A DNA stretch of 64,000 nt, from the NCBI GenBank assembly GCA_020638455.1, contig JACKIK010000001.1, forward strand, positions 992,001-1,056,000, given 5' to 3'. The translations under genes and the position numbers were made by a program. Of the stretch, positions 7,083 to 15,915 are shown piece by piece; position 1 is the first letter of the stretch; each line of letters opens with the position of its first letter. The notes below the pieces were generated by a model. The model was not told the DNA's origin. It did no database searches and saw only the letters and a program-made list of their open reading frames with translations. The stretch is from Hyphomonas sp. (GTDB lineage Bacteria; Pseudomonadota; Alphaproteobacteria; Caulobacterales; Hyphomonadaceae).

Positions 7083-9269
7083 TTATTCCAATGCGGGGGC
7101 CGGGAACAACTTCTCGCTGAGATAGGTGAATTCCAAAGCGGTACGCTTGGCGCGCTCCGTCTGGTTCGCCGCCGCCGCGTGGCCTCCGTCGATGTTCTCA
7201 TAATAGAGGAAGGGCAGGCCGGCCGCCTCGAACTTCTTCGCCATTTTCCGCGCGTGGCCGGGATGGACCCGGTCATCCTTCGTCGAGGTCACGAAGAAAG
7301 GTTCCGGATAAGGCTTTGACGCATCGAAATTCTGGTAGGGCGAGATCGTCTCCAGGAAAGCCCGCTCCTCCGGCACGTCCGGGGAGCCGTATTCATCGAC
7401 CCACGACGCCCCCGCCAGCAACAGGTGATAGCGAAGCATGTCCAGCAACGGCACCTGCACGACGACCGCGTTCCACAGGTCCGGCCGCTGGTTCAGCATC
7501 ACGCCCATCAGCAGGCCGCCATTCGACCCGCCCATGATACCCAGATGCTCCGGGCTCGTGACACCGGAGGCAACAAGGTCCTCGCCCACGGCGATGAAGT
7601 CGTCATAGATGCGCTGGCGATTCTGTTTCAGGCCCGCCTGGTGCCATTCCGGGCCGAATTCGCCGCCGCCCCGGATATTGGCGAGCACATAGGCGCCGCC
7701 GCGCTCCAGCCACAGCCGACCGGTCACCGGGCTGTAGGCCGGGTTCATCGACACCTGGAAGCCGCCATAGCCGTAGAGCAGTGTCGGCGTGGTACCATCG
7801 CGCGGGATGTCCGCCTTGCTGACAAGGAAATACGGGATCTTCGTGCCGTCCTTCGACGTCGCGAAGTGCTGCTCCACCTTCAGGCCGCTGGCATCGAACT
7901 TCGCGGGCAGGCTCTGCAGGGTCGTCACCTCGCCGGTCGCCGGGGCGTATTCGAGGAGCGAATCCGGGGTCAGGAAGTCCTCGTAATTTAGGAACACTTC
8001 GGTCTCCCGGTCGCTGGCGAAGGCGATACTGGTCTGCCCCTTGCCCGGCAGGGCCACGGGCTGGATCGTCCAGCCCGTCTCGCCCGGTTCGGCGCGCATC
8101 ACCTGGCCGACGGCCGTGTCGGACACCGCCAGCAGCAGTGCGCCCTTTGCAATGCTTGTCCCTTCCAGCGCCTGCGCGGCATTCGGATGGAAGACGAGCT
8201 CCACCGTCGGCAGGGTCCGGTCCTTAAGGAACGCCTCGACATCGAAGGCGACGAGATCGCCGGACCGGAACGTGGTCTCCTGCCCTTCGGGCGCCCAGTC
8301 TTCCTGAAGAGAAACGAGGAATTTGCCCTGATAAATGCCTTCTGGTGTCGATTTCAACGGAATTGGCCACCGCACCGGATCGGCCTCGCCCTCCGGGAAC
8401 CAGAAATATTTCGACGTGAAGAACGTCTCGGCCTCGACGGCGCCCTGCAGGATGCGACCGTCTTCCAGCTCCAACGTCATCGGCCAGACGCCGACATCCT
8501 TCTGGTTTCCGCGGAAGATTTCCGTAGCACCCTCAAGCGGCGTACTGCGTTGCCAGCGCTTCACGACGAAAGGATAGCCCGACTCCGTGATCGTCCCGTC
8601 GCCCCAGTCGGTCGCGATCAGCAGCGCATCCGGACCCGCCCAGGCAGCGCCCTGCTTCGCTTCTGAGGTCACAAATCCGCCGTCGACAAAGCTTTTCGTC
8701 TGCAGGTCGAACTCGCGCTGGATCACCGCGTCCTTGCCGCCGTCCGACAGGGAAACCATGCATCTGTATTCGGACGAACCCCTGGGTGCGAAGCAATTGG
8801 CGCCTTTGTAGACCCAGTTCTTGTCTTCATCCGCCGATAGCTTGTCGAAGTCGACAATCGTCTCCCACTCCGGGTTGCCGCCGCGATAAGAGGCACGCGG
8901 TGTGCGCCGCCACAGGCCACGCACATTCACATCATCCTGCCAGAAGTTGTAGACGAGGCCCGATCGAACCGAGCCATAGGCGATGCGCTCCTTCGAATTC
9001 AGCGCGTCCAGTGCCGCAGCCTCGAATGTCGCATAGCGCGGGTCGGCCTGCAGCTGTTCCAGCGTGCGGGCATTCTGCTTCCGCACCCAATCCAGCGCCT
9101 GCTCACCCTCGACCTCTTCCAGCCAGAGATAGGGGTCGTCCTCGGTTGCCGCCGTGGCGGGGGCCGCTTCGGCTGGCGTCTGCATCTCTGCCAATTGTGT
9201 CTCCGGTGTCTTTGTCGTGCTGCACGCCGCCAGGACGACTGCGCTCAGGATGAGAGATATACTGCGCAT
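7083..9269 (-). CDS. Prolyl oligopeptidase family serine peptidase (S9A), lipoprotein
   Basis: The 728-residue protein begins with a lipoprotein signal, lipobox LAAC at about residues 13-16, so it should be lipid-anchored outside the cytoplasm. The N-terminal part (DDPYLWLEEVEGEQALDWVR) and the large beta-propeller region match S9A peptidases. The C-terminal alpha/beta hydrolase holds the nucleophile in GGSNGG at about residue 582, the acidic residue in TSTKDDRVHPGHA about 665, and the histidine in DGGHAAAANQ about 696. It cleaves short proline-containing peptides. It is a single gene with its own terminator. Confidence 0.92.
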   Translation of the reverse strand: MRSISLILSAVVLAACSTTKTPETQLAEMQTPAEAAPATAATEDDPYLWLEEVEGEQALDWVRKQNARTLEQLQADPRYATFEAAALDALNSKERIAYGSVRSGLVYNFWQDDVNVRGLWRRTPRASYRGGNPEWETIVDFDKLSADEDKNWVYKGANCFAPRGSSEYRCMVSLSDGGKDAVIQREFDLQTKSFVDGGFVTSEAKQGAAWAGPDALLIATDWGDGTITESGYPFVVKRWQRSTPLEGATEIFRGNQKDVGVWPMTLELEDGRILQGAVEAETFFTSKYFWFPEGEADPVRWPIPLKSTPEGIYQGKFLVSLQEDWAPEGQETTFRSGDLVAFDVEAFLKDRTLPTVELVFHPNAAQALEGTSIAKGALLLAVSDTAVGQVMRAEPGETGWTIQPVALPGKGQTSIAFASDRETEVFLNYEDFLTPDSLLEYAPATGEVTTLQSLPAKFDASGLKVEQHFATSKDGTKIPYFLVSKADIPRDGTTPTLLYGYGGFQVSMNPAYSPVTGRLWLERGGAYVLANIRGGGEFGPEWHQAGLKQNRQRIYDDFIAVGEDLVASGVTSPEHLGIMGGSNGGLLMGVMLNQRPDLWNAVVVQVPLLDMLRYHLLLAGASWVDEYGSPDVPEERAFLETISPYQNFDASKPYPEPFFVTSTKDDRVHPGHARKMAKKFEAAGLPFLYYENIDGGHAAAANQTERAKRTALEFTYLSEKLFPAPALE

Positions 9270-9382
9270 GGTGGTTCCTGTTGTTCCCTGCCCGCCTCCG
9301 GCGCGCCGATTCCCGCTCGCGCCCTGCCGCCCGACACTTCATACTGGCCATCCTGCATCAGGCAACCTCAGGAAGGACCGTC

Positions 9383-9910
9383 ATGCCCGCCGCACGCAGC
9401 ACACGCTACGCGGCCCTGTTGCGCGCCGTGAATGTCGGCGGCACCGGCAAGCTGGCAATGAGCGACCTCAGGGCGATGTGCGAGTCGCTCGGTTTCGAAG
9501 GCGTGCGCACCTATATCGCCAGCGGCAATGTCGTATTCCGCAGCCCTGATCCGGAAGCCGCGGTCCGGGCAACACTGGAGTCGGAACTCGAATTGTACGC
9601 CGGCAAACCGGTTGGCGTGCATGTTCGCACCGCCGACGAGCTGGCCGACGTCCTTCGGCGCAATCCGTTCCCGGACAAACCGCCCAACCGAACCGTCGCC
9701 CTGTTCATGGACGGGCAGCCGGACGCCGCCTTCGTGTCGGCAATCCGGAATGTCGCCGATGAAGACATCCGCCCCGGCAAGCGCGAGCTGTTCATTCATT
9801 ATCCGAACGGCCAAGCCGACACGAAACTGCATTTTCCCGCGGGATTCAGCGGCACGGGGCGCAACATGAACACCGTCGCCAAACTGGCAGAGCTTGCGGC
9901 TGCGCTCTAA
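9383..9910 (+). CDS. DUF1697 family protein
   Basis: This 175-residue protein fits the DUF1697 family, whose signature opening is YAALLRAVNVGGTGKLAMSDLR and then GFEGVRTYIASGNVVF. The function of the family is unknown. The ATG at 9383 is preceded by AGGAAGG at ideal spacing and gives the family's normal N-terminus; a longer in-frame start would add 34 unrelated residues. Its stop overlaps the stop of the next, convergent gene by four bases. Confidence 0.85.
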   Translation: MPAARSTRYAALLRAVNVGGTGKLAMSDLRAMCESLGFEGVRTYIASGNVVFRSPDPEAAVRATLESELELYAGKPVGVHVRTADELADVLRRNPFPDKPPNRTVALFMDGQPDAAFVSAIRNVADEDIRPGKRELFIHYPNGQADTKLHFPAGFSGTGRNMNTVAKLAELAAAL

Positions 9911-10497
9911 TTTCCCCAACGGTCCAGGCGTTCGAAGGTCACACTCTGCACGATCACGGCGCGCGACTTGTCGGGCACCACGGGCCGGATGGCAAAGTAA
10001 TCGACGCCCTGCTCGCCCTCCGCAACCGGCACATTGTAGTCGAAACTGTAGTCCTGGAAGCCCGGCGCGAGATCGAACTCGGTCCAGCCGGACTCCCCGA
10101 CCCGACCCGCGGAATAGTTCGCCTCCATCTGCATCGCGCCGTGATCGTCGGCCGGGCGGGCCCGCACGGTGCACCGGACGGTATAACCGGAGAACTGGAC
10201 TTCGATGTCGCCGGCAAGGCGGAAGTGCGGACCGAGCTCCGGCGCGTCATTGAGCACGCCGGCATCCGCTTCGATATACAGGGCGTAGCCGTCCGGCCCC
10301 TTCTGCAGGCGCGTCGTCGCATCGCCGCCGGCGATCACCTTGTTGAGGTAAGGCCCTTCGATCGTGATGCGGCTGTAGTCGCGGCCGTTCCCGGCCACGG
10401 CGCCTTCCGGCAGGCGGCCAAATCCCGGCGCCAGCGCCAGCATCACCATGCCGGCTGCCAGGACCAGGGCAAGCGGGAAGAAAAGCCGGTCTTTCAT
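9907..10497 (-). CDS. Conserved exported/membrane-anchored protein of unknown function
   Basis: I do not recognise the family. The 196-residue product has one N-terminal hydrophobic segment (residues about 4-22, FFPLALVLAAGMVMLALAP) that may be an uncleaved anchor or signal, followed by a beta-strand-rich soluble part with segments such as SRITIEGPYLNKVIAGG and GWTEFDLAPGFQDYSFDYNVP. This is reminiscent of jelly-roll carbohydrate-binding folds, but that is only an impression. The start with AAGGAA upstream at 10497 is preferred to one 15 codons earlier. Confidence 0.6.
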   Translation of the reverse strand: MKDRLFFPLALVLAAGMVMLALAPGFGRLPEGAVAGNGRDYSRITIEGPYLNKVIAGGDATTRLQKGPDGYALYIEADAGVLNDAPELGPHFRLAGDIEVQFSGYTVRCTVRARPADDHGAMQMEANYSAGRVGESGWTEFDLAPGFQDYSFDYNVPVAEGEQGVDYFAIRPVVPDKSRAVIVQSVTFERLDRWGN

Positions 10498-10624
10498 GCC
10501 TGTTCCTTCAGTCCTCCCGCGCCATGCGAGGCCGCTGGCCAATCCGCCGCGCTCCTGTTAGCAGGTGGCCAACGGGCTTGGCGAGCGGCTTTCGCCACCG
10601 CATCTGCTAAGGGGTTTGCGCTTC

Positions 10625-11764
10625 ATGTCAAAATCCGCTTTGAAACGCAGGGCTCAGGAAGCGCGGCACTGGCTGATGGACGCCTGCTTCCCGCTCTGGT
10701 CGGAGCGCGGGATCGGCGCCAACGGCCTGTTCCTCGAATCGCTCGGCATGGACCACCAGCCTGCCCCGGCCGACACGGTGCGCGTGCGCGTGCAGGCGCG
10801 GCAGACCTATGTCTTTTCGGAAGCCCTGCGCATGGGCTGGAAGCCCGACACGGCCACCCAACACATTGCCATGGGCCTTGCGGCCATGACCGGGCCCTGC
10901 CGGCGTCCCGACGGCCTTGTCGGACGGGTGCTCGATACGTCCGACGCCCGCCTTCGCGACGACAAGCCGGATCTCTACGACACGGCCTTTGTCCTCTACG
11001 CGCTTGCCGAAGCAAGCCGGGCGCTTGGCGGCGACGAGGATGCGCGTGCAACGGCGAATTCCATTCTCGATGCGGTCGACCGGGACATGCGCAACCCCGA
11101 AGGCGGCTATCTCGAATCCCTCCCGCCCGGACCTCAACGCCACCAGAACCCGCACATGCACCTGTTCGAGGCCTGCCTGGCCCTGCACCAGGCCGACCCT
11201 TCGGCGGGTCATCTCGCCCGCGGTGAAGCGATCCTCGATCTTTTCAGCACCTATTTCACGGCGGGCGCCGGCGGCGTGCTGGGAGAGCATTTCGAGCGCG
11301 GCTGGGGCCAACCAGGCGGACGTGATGCCGACATCGTCGAGCCCGGCCACCAATTCGAATGGGTCTGGCTGCTGCATGCGTACGGGCGCCTCTCGGGAGC
11401 AAGCGTGTTGCCGGCGGCGCAGACACTTTACAGCTTCGCCTGTTCCACACTGGATGCCGGCGGGCGGGCCGTTCAGGAAGTCAGCCGTTCGGGCATGGTC
11501 GAGGATGGGTCGCGCCGCACCTGGCCGCAGACCGAAGCGCTCAAGGCGCATCTTGCCCGCTTCGAGGCGACCGGGGACGAAAAGATCGCAGCGGCGGCCT
11601 GCCGCAGTTTCGATGTGCTGATGGACGAGTATCTCACCCCCGAAGGGGGCTGGATCGACTGCTATGATGCAGAGGGAAAGCCGACGGCCCATCTGATGCC
11701 GGCCTCGACCGGCTACCATGTGGTGCTTGCCTTCGCCGACCTCATGCGCGTCATGGGCGCTTGA
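10625..11764 (+). CDS. AGE-family sugar epimerase/isomerase
   Basis: The 379-residue protein has the (alpha/alpha)6-barrel pattern of N-acylglucosamine 2-epimerases and related mannose isomerases: RQTYVFSEA at about 59-67, GGYLESL about 160, NPHMHLFEA at 175-183 and EPGHQFEW about 240, the last two carrying the usual active-site histidines, then RRTWPQTEALKA about 298. It interconverts a 2-epimeric sugar pair, and which one cannot be told. The start at 10625 is chosen over one 20 codons earlier because the helical barrel begins just after it. gpmA follows after a 57 bp gap. Confidence 0.82.
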   Translation: MSKSALKRRAQEARHWLMDACFPLWSERGIGANGLFLESLGMDHQPAPADTVRVRVQARQTYVFSEALRMGWKPDTATQHIAMGLAAMTGPCRRPDGLVGRVLDTSDARLRDDKPDLYDTAFVLYALAEASRALGGDEDARATANSILDAVDRDMRNPEGGYLESLPPGPQRHQNPHMHLFEACLALHQADPSAGHLARGEAILDLFSTYFTAGAGGVLGEHFERGWGQPGGRDADIVEPGHQFEWVWLLHAYGRLSGASVLPAAQTLYSFACSTLDAGGRAVQEVSRSGMVEDGSRRTWPQTEALKAHLARFEATGDEKIAAAACRSFDVLMDEYLTPEGGWIDCYDAEGKPTAHLMPASTGYHVVLAFADLMRVMGA

Positions 11765-11821
11765 AGCCGGACCGGATTGGGCCGAAAAGGCCACCAGAAT
11801 TGCAAAAGGACTACGATTTCG

Positions 11822-12535
11822 ATGCCAAAGCTCGCCCTCGTCCGCCACGGACAGTCTGCCTGGAACCTCGAGAACCGCTTCACCGGCTGGTGGGACGCCG
11901 ACCTGACCGAGAAGGGTGAGGCCGAAGCCCGCAAGGCCGGCCAGCTGCTGAAAGGTGTCGATGCGGACTTCCGTGCCGCATTCACCAGCGTCCAGACCCG
12001 TGCCATCCGCACGCTGTGGCTGGCGCTGACGGAAATGGGCCGCGCCTGGATCCCGGTGGAAAAGGCCTGGCAGCTGAACGAGCGGCACTATGGCGGCCTG
12101 ACCGGGCTCAACAAGGCCGAAACCGCGGAAAGGCACGGCGAGGAACAGGTCCATGTCTGGCGCCGCTCCTATGACGTTCCGCCGCCGCCGCTGGATCGAA
12201 GCAGCGACTACGACCTCTCGTCCGATCCGCGCTATGCGGGCGTGGACGTCCCGGCGACGGAGAGTCTCAAACTCACGCTCGAACGCGTCCTGCCCTACTG
12301 GGACGCGAAAATCGCCCCGGTCCTACGATCCGGGACCGATGTCATGATTGCCGCCCATGGCAATTCGCTGCGCGCGCTGGTGAAGCACCTGTTCGACGTG
12401 CCGGATGAGTCCATTACAGGGATTGAGATCCCGACGGGGAATCCACTCCTGATCGACCTCGACGAAAACCTGAAGCCCATTGCCGTTCACTATCTGGATT
12501 CAGATCGCGCCCAAACGCTGCCGGCCCTGCCATGA
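11822..12535 (+). CDS. gpmA: 2,3-bisphosphoglycerate-dependent phosphoglycerate mutase
   Basis: This glycolytic enzyme interconverts 3- and 2-phosphoglycerate. At 237 residues it is the standard dPGM length. The N-terminal LVRHGQSAWN carries the phospho-histidine, ENRFTGWWDADLTEKG follows, then ERHYGGLTGLNKAE, and the second histidine lies in IAAHGNSLRALVKHL near residue 180. The stop overlaps the start of the next gene by four bases. Confidence 0.95.
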   Translation: MPKLALVRHGQSAWNLENRFTGWWDADLTEKGEAEARKAGQLLKGVDADFRAAFTSVQTRAIRTLWLALTEMGRAWIPVEKAWQLNERHYGGLTGLNKAETAERHGEEQVHVWRRSYDVPPPPLDRSSDYDLSSDPRYAGVDVPATESLKLTLERVLPYWDAKIAPVLRSGTDVMIAAHGNSLRALVKHLFDVPDESITGIEIPTGNPLLIDLDENLKPIAVHYLDSDRAQTLPALP

Positions 12536-12975
12536 GCCGGCGCCGCGACCGGCGGATGATGGGCCGGGCCCTGGCGCTCGCCCGCCTCAACCAGGATATG
12601 ACCGGGGTCAACCCGTCGGTCGGATGCGTCATACTTGATCCCGACGGACACATTGTCGGCGAAGGCGTGACAGGGATCGGCGGCCGCCCACATGCCGAGG
12701 AAATCGCACTGGATATTGCAGGAAGCGCGGCTGATGGCGGCACTGCATATGTGACGCTCGAGCCCTGCCGCGAACGCTCGCAAGGGGGCAGGTCCTGTTC
12801 CACCCGCCTGATGGACGCCGGCATCGCGCGCGTTGTCTGCTCGGTCCTCGATCCGCACCCGGTTGCCAATGGCGGCATCCTGCGCCTGCGTGATGCCGGA
12901 ATCCGGGTCGATGTCGGCCTCCGCCGCCATGACGCCGCACGCCTCTATGGCGCCTTCTTTGCCAGCATCACCTAG
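12532..12975 (+). CDS. Stand-alone RibD-like cytidine/deoxycytidylate deaminase domain protein
   Basis: This 147-residue protein resembles the deaminase half of RibD (riboflavin synthesis) without the reductase half. The zinc histidine and catalytic glutamate lie in PHAEE (about residue 60), and the cysteine ligands in EPCRERSQGGRSC, where the two cysteines are nine residues apart rather than the eight of canonical RibD. NPSVGCVI near the N-terminus matches the family. It could deaminate a pyrimidine or another base; the substrate is not known. It is translationally coupled to gpmA (ATGA overlap). Its stop overlaps that of the convergent glycosyltransferase. Confidence 0.7.
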   Translation: MSRRRDRRMMGRALALARLNQDMTGVNPSVGCVILDPDGHIVGEGVTGIGGRPHAEEIALDIAGSAADGGTAYVTLEPCRERSQGGRSCSTRLMDAGIARVVCSVLDPHPVANGGILRLRDAGIRVDVGLRRHDAARLYGAFFASIT

Positions 12976-14021
12976 CCGGGGAACGGCCCAGCCTGCTTCA
13001 CGATCGTCTCGTAGAAGGCCAGCGAGTCGCGCTGGAACACGGACTTGGTGAACTGGGCCTCGTAGGAGGCGCGCCCGCCCGCGACCAGTTTGGCCGCCAA
13101 CGCCTTGTCCGAAATCACCGCTGAAAGCGCCTTCGCGAGCGAATCCGGGTCATTTTTGGGTATCAGAAGGCCATTTTCGCCGTCCTTCACATAGGCGGCC
13201 GGCCCTACGGCATCGGCGGCAACCAGCGGCCGGCTGGCCGCCCAGGCGTCTACCGTGACGGTTCCGAAGGGCTCGTAGCGCGACGGGAAGGCCACCACAT
13301 CGCAGGCCGCCAGCAGCGCCCCGCGGTCGTTGCGCCAGCCGAGGAACCGGACACGGTCGCCCAGGCCAAGGCGCGCGCAGTGCGCTTTCAGCTCGGCTTC
13401 GAGTGGCCCTTCGCCAGCGATCCAGACATACAGGCCGGGCACGTTCGCCGTAGCATCCAGCAGCGTATCCAGTCCCTTTTTCTCGTGCAGGCGCGCCAGC
13501 GACAGCGCGACAGGCGCGTCCGCCGGCGTATCGAGGCTCGCCCGGTCGACCGGGTCAGCGCCCTCGAAATCGGCATAGGTGTGGATGATCGCGGACCGGT
13601 CGTCGGCCACGCCCTGCTCACGGATGTGCCGCAACAGATCAATCGTCAGACCGATATGCCATTCGCAATTCGCGAACCGGGCGAGTTTGTAATAGCCGCC
13701 ATACCAGCCGATCTGGCGGGAACGGTACTCCTTCGGCGCGAACTGCCCGGCCCGGCCCATCCAGTACTCGATCACATCCGGCCGGAATGTCCGGATCGCC
13801 TCGCCCAGAACCCGCCGGGTCGGGAAGGGCCAGGCATTGTTGAAGGCAGCGACATCGACGCCGATCCCGGCCTCGCGGAAGCGGCGGATGCGGAACGCGT
13901 TATCGGGGCGCGTCACGACGTGCTGTTCCAGCTCCGTTTCGGCTAGCGCCAGCACCGATTCCAGCATGATGTTTTCCGCCCCGCCTTCGGGGGCGCCGGC
14001 CATGACGTGCATCACGCGCAT
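12972..14021 (-). CDS. Glycosyltransferase family 4 (GT-B fold)
   Basis: The 349-residue enzyme has the two Rossmann halves of GT4 enzymes: an N-terminal MRVMHVMAGAPEGGAENIM with the glycine-rich loop, and the C-terminal nucleotide-sugar domain with LSLARLHEKKGLDTLLDA, VWIAGEGPLEAELK, and the E-x7-E-like segment PSRYEPFGTVTVDAWA. It probably adds a sugar to a lipid A core, capsule or other envelope glycan. The start at 14021, with AAGGAG just upstream, is chosen over one 28 codons earlier. No polysaccharide cluster surrounds it. Confidence 0.85.
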   Translation of the reverse strand: MRVMHVMAGAPEGGAENIMLESVLALAETELEQHVVTRPDNAFRIRRFREAGIGVDVAAFNNAWPFPTRRVLGEAIRTFRPDVIEYWMGRAGQFAPKEYRSRQIGWYGGYYKLARFANCEWHIGLTIDLLRHIREQGVADDRSAIIHTYADFEGADPVDRASLDTPADAPVALSLARLHEKKGLDTLLDATANVPGLYVWIAGEGPLEAELKAHCARLGLGDRVRFLGWRNDRGALLAACDVVAFPSRYEPFGTVTVDAWAASRPLVAADAVGPAAYVKDGENGLLIPKNDPDSLAKALSAVISDKALAAKLVAGGRASYEAQFTKSVFQRDSLAFYETIVKQAGPFPG

Positions 14022-14328
14022 GGGGTCTCCTTCCTGTCCGGTCAGATCGTCTCGCCTCGCGCATACAGACATCCCCGCCCGGCGGCAAATGCCCGCCTGC
14101 AGCACCGGCTGCCTGCGGCGGTTTCACCCGCCGCGAATGCGCGCTCGCGGGACCTTTCCGGAACTCGCCCAGAGAGGGAAATGTCTTCCAAAAACAAGGT
14201 CATTACGTATACGCAATGTTAGGCGCGGTTCTTGCGTTGCCGAGGGCAGTGTCCCGTCTTGAGGCGGGGCAGGTGTAATCAGAATTGAAAACCTAATCAG
14301 GGCCAAGGGGCCACAAGGGGAAGGTGGA
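14022..14328. other. 307 bp divergent intergenic region
   Basis: This gap lies between the leftward glycosyltransferase and the rightward repeat protein. It holds the AAGGAG site of the former and a GGAAGGTGGA ribosome-binding site directly before the ATG at 14329. A short AT-richer stretch with TACGTATACG lies near 14206-14216 and could be part of a promoter or operator. No RNA gene or convincing small ORF was seen. Confidence 0.5.
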
Positions 14329-15753
14329 ATGAAAATCAAAGCAAGCCTGATGGCTGTGAGTGTGCTGGCTGCGGCCGCATTCCCGCTCGCCATGAACGCT
14401 CAGGAAAGCGAGCGCTACAATCCGCGCGGCGACGCGGCGTCGACCGTGCTGTCGCAATCGGAAATCGACGACCTCATCGCGCAGGCACGCAATTCCGGCG
14501 TCAACGTCTCCGGCGCGGCCGATGTGCGCTATGTCGGCGGCTCCGACACCGCCGTCGAAACCGTCCAGTGCTGCGAGAACGTCCAGGAGCAAGTCGAAGA
14601 GCGCACGGAAGTCCAGGAATCGGAAGTGGCCGTTCCGGCCGTCACCGAGCGTGACGTGATCCAGCCGATCCAGCGCACGCTGATCCAGCCGGTCGAGCGC
14701 CGCGTGCCGCAGGGCACGAAGGAAACCGTCACCGAAGACATGAAATACGAAGAGAACCGCCTGCCGGTTCGTGTCGAACGTGATGCTGTTCCGGCCGTCA
14801 CTGAAACGGTTATCCCGCAGGAAACCACCCAGACCCGCGAAGAAGTCACCGAGTCGACCTATGACGTCATCGGCCACCGTGAAATCATCCAGCCGGTCGA
14901 GCGTACCGTGGTTGTGCCGGTCCAGCGCCGCATCACCCGCCCGCGCATCGAAACGGTCACCAACGAAACCCGCTACGAGACCCGGACCGCTCCGGTTCAG
15001 GTCCAGACGGTCGCCGTCCCGCAGGTCACCGAAACCGTGATCCCGCAGGTCACGGAGGAAACCCGCGAAGAAGTCACCGAAGTGCCGGTCCCCTACGTGG
15101 CCGAGCGTGACGTAATCCAGCCGATGACCCGCACGACCATCCAGCCCGTCGAGCATCAGATCCTCAAAGGCACGAAGGAAACCGTCACGGCCGATACGCA
15201 GTACACCGAAGAGCGTCTGCCGGTCCGCGTCGAAACCCAGCCGGCCCCGGCCGTCACTGAGAACACGACGGAGCAGGTGACCGAGCGCACGGTTCTGGAA
15301 GTCTCGGATGTCTACATCGACCAGGTCACGCGCAATGTGATCCAGCCGGTCGTGATCACGACGATCCAGCCGATCGAGCGCCAGGTGCTGCAGGCCCAGA
15401 AGGAAACGGTCACCAATCCCGTCCAGTACGAGGAGCAGCGCCTCCCCGTCCGCGTCGAGGATGCCATGATCCCGGATACGCAGGTGAACTACATCCCGCA
15501 GGTCACCGAGCAGTCCCGCGAAGAGCACTCCGAGAGCTACTTCGAGGCCGTCACCCAGCGTGACATCATCCAGCCCATCGTCCGCACGCTGATCCAGCCG
15601 GTGGAAATCCGCCGCCCGAACGTGACGACGGAAACGGTCACCGCTCCGACCCGCTATGAAACGGTCCGCGCATCGCTCGTGGTCCTGAACATCGGCGGCG
15701 ACTGCGTCTGCTCCGGCGGCACGGTCGAAACCAAGGTCGACAACTGCGACTGA
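14329..15753 (+). CDS. Exported alveolin-like protein of five 76-residue repeats
   Basis: The 474-residue product has a signal peptide (cleavage near NAQ, residue 24), a short unique N-terminal part ending in a Cys-Cys pair (81-82), and five tandem repeats whose IQP marker occurs at residues 111, 187, 263, 338 and 414, i.e. every 75-76 residues. A consensus unit runs RDVIQPx.RTxIQPVE..., KETVT..., RLPVRVE..., PxVTExxIPQVTE, TREE. The C-terminus has CVC (459, 461) and C473. Val/Pro/Glu/Thr-rich repeats of this style are known from eukaryotic alveolins, cytoskeletal proteins, and from some bacterial proteins. An extracytoplasmic fibrous or scaffold role, perhaps disulfide-linked at its ends, is inference. 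Confidence 0.75.
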   Translation: MKIKASLMAVSVLAAAAFPLAMNAQESERYNPRGDAASTVLSQSEIDDLIAQARNSGVNVSGAADVRYVGGSDTAVETVQCCENVQEQVEERTEVQESEVAVPAVTERDVIQPIQRTLIQPVERRVPQGTKETVTEDMKYEENRLPVRVERDAVPAVTETVIPQETTQTREEVTESTYDVIGHREIIQPVERTVVVPVQRRITRPRIETVTNETRYETRTAPVQVQTVAVPQVTETVIPQVTEETREEVTEVPVPYVAERDVIQPMTRTTIQPVEHQILKGTKETVTADTQYTEERLPVRVETQPAPAVTENTTEQVTERTVLEVSDVYIDQVTRNVIQPVVITTIQPIERQVLQAQKETVTNPVQYEEQRLPVRVEDAMIPDTQVNYIPQVTEQSREEHSESYFEAVTQRDIIQPIVRTLIQPVEIRRPNVTTETVTAPTRYETVRASLVVLNIGGDCVCSGGTVETKVDNCD

Positions 15754-15799
15754 TCCAACTCGCGCGCCGGGGTGCCTACCCGCACCCCGGCCGTTCCTG

Positions 15800-15833
15800 A
15801 ACCCCTGCAGCCCTGCTGCGGGGGTTTCTTTTT
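15800..15833 (+). terminator. Intrinsic terminator after the repeat protein
   Basis: AACCCCTGCAG (15800-15810) pairs with CTGCGGGGGTT (15816-15826) with one T-G wobble around a 5-base loop, followed by TCTTTTT. It lies 47 bases past the stop codon. Confidence 0.88.
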
Positions 15834-15915
15834 GCACCGGATCACAAAAGCCTGACTGGACGGGCGGGGTCTGCCCGCGTAGCACACGAGGCCCGACACA
15901 AGGGGCCTCCAAGAG

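Noticed and set aside
10628..12154. Leftward 508-codon open frame opposite the AGE epimerase and gpmA
   Set aside because: Both sense genes have clear catalytic motifs; the antisense product matches nothing.
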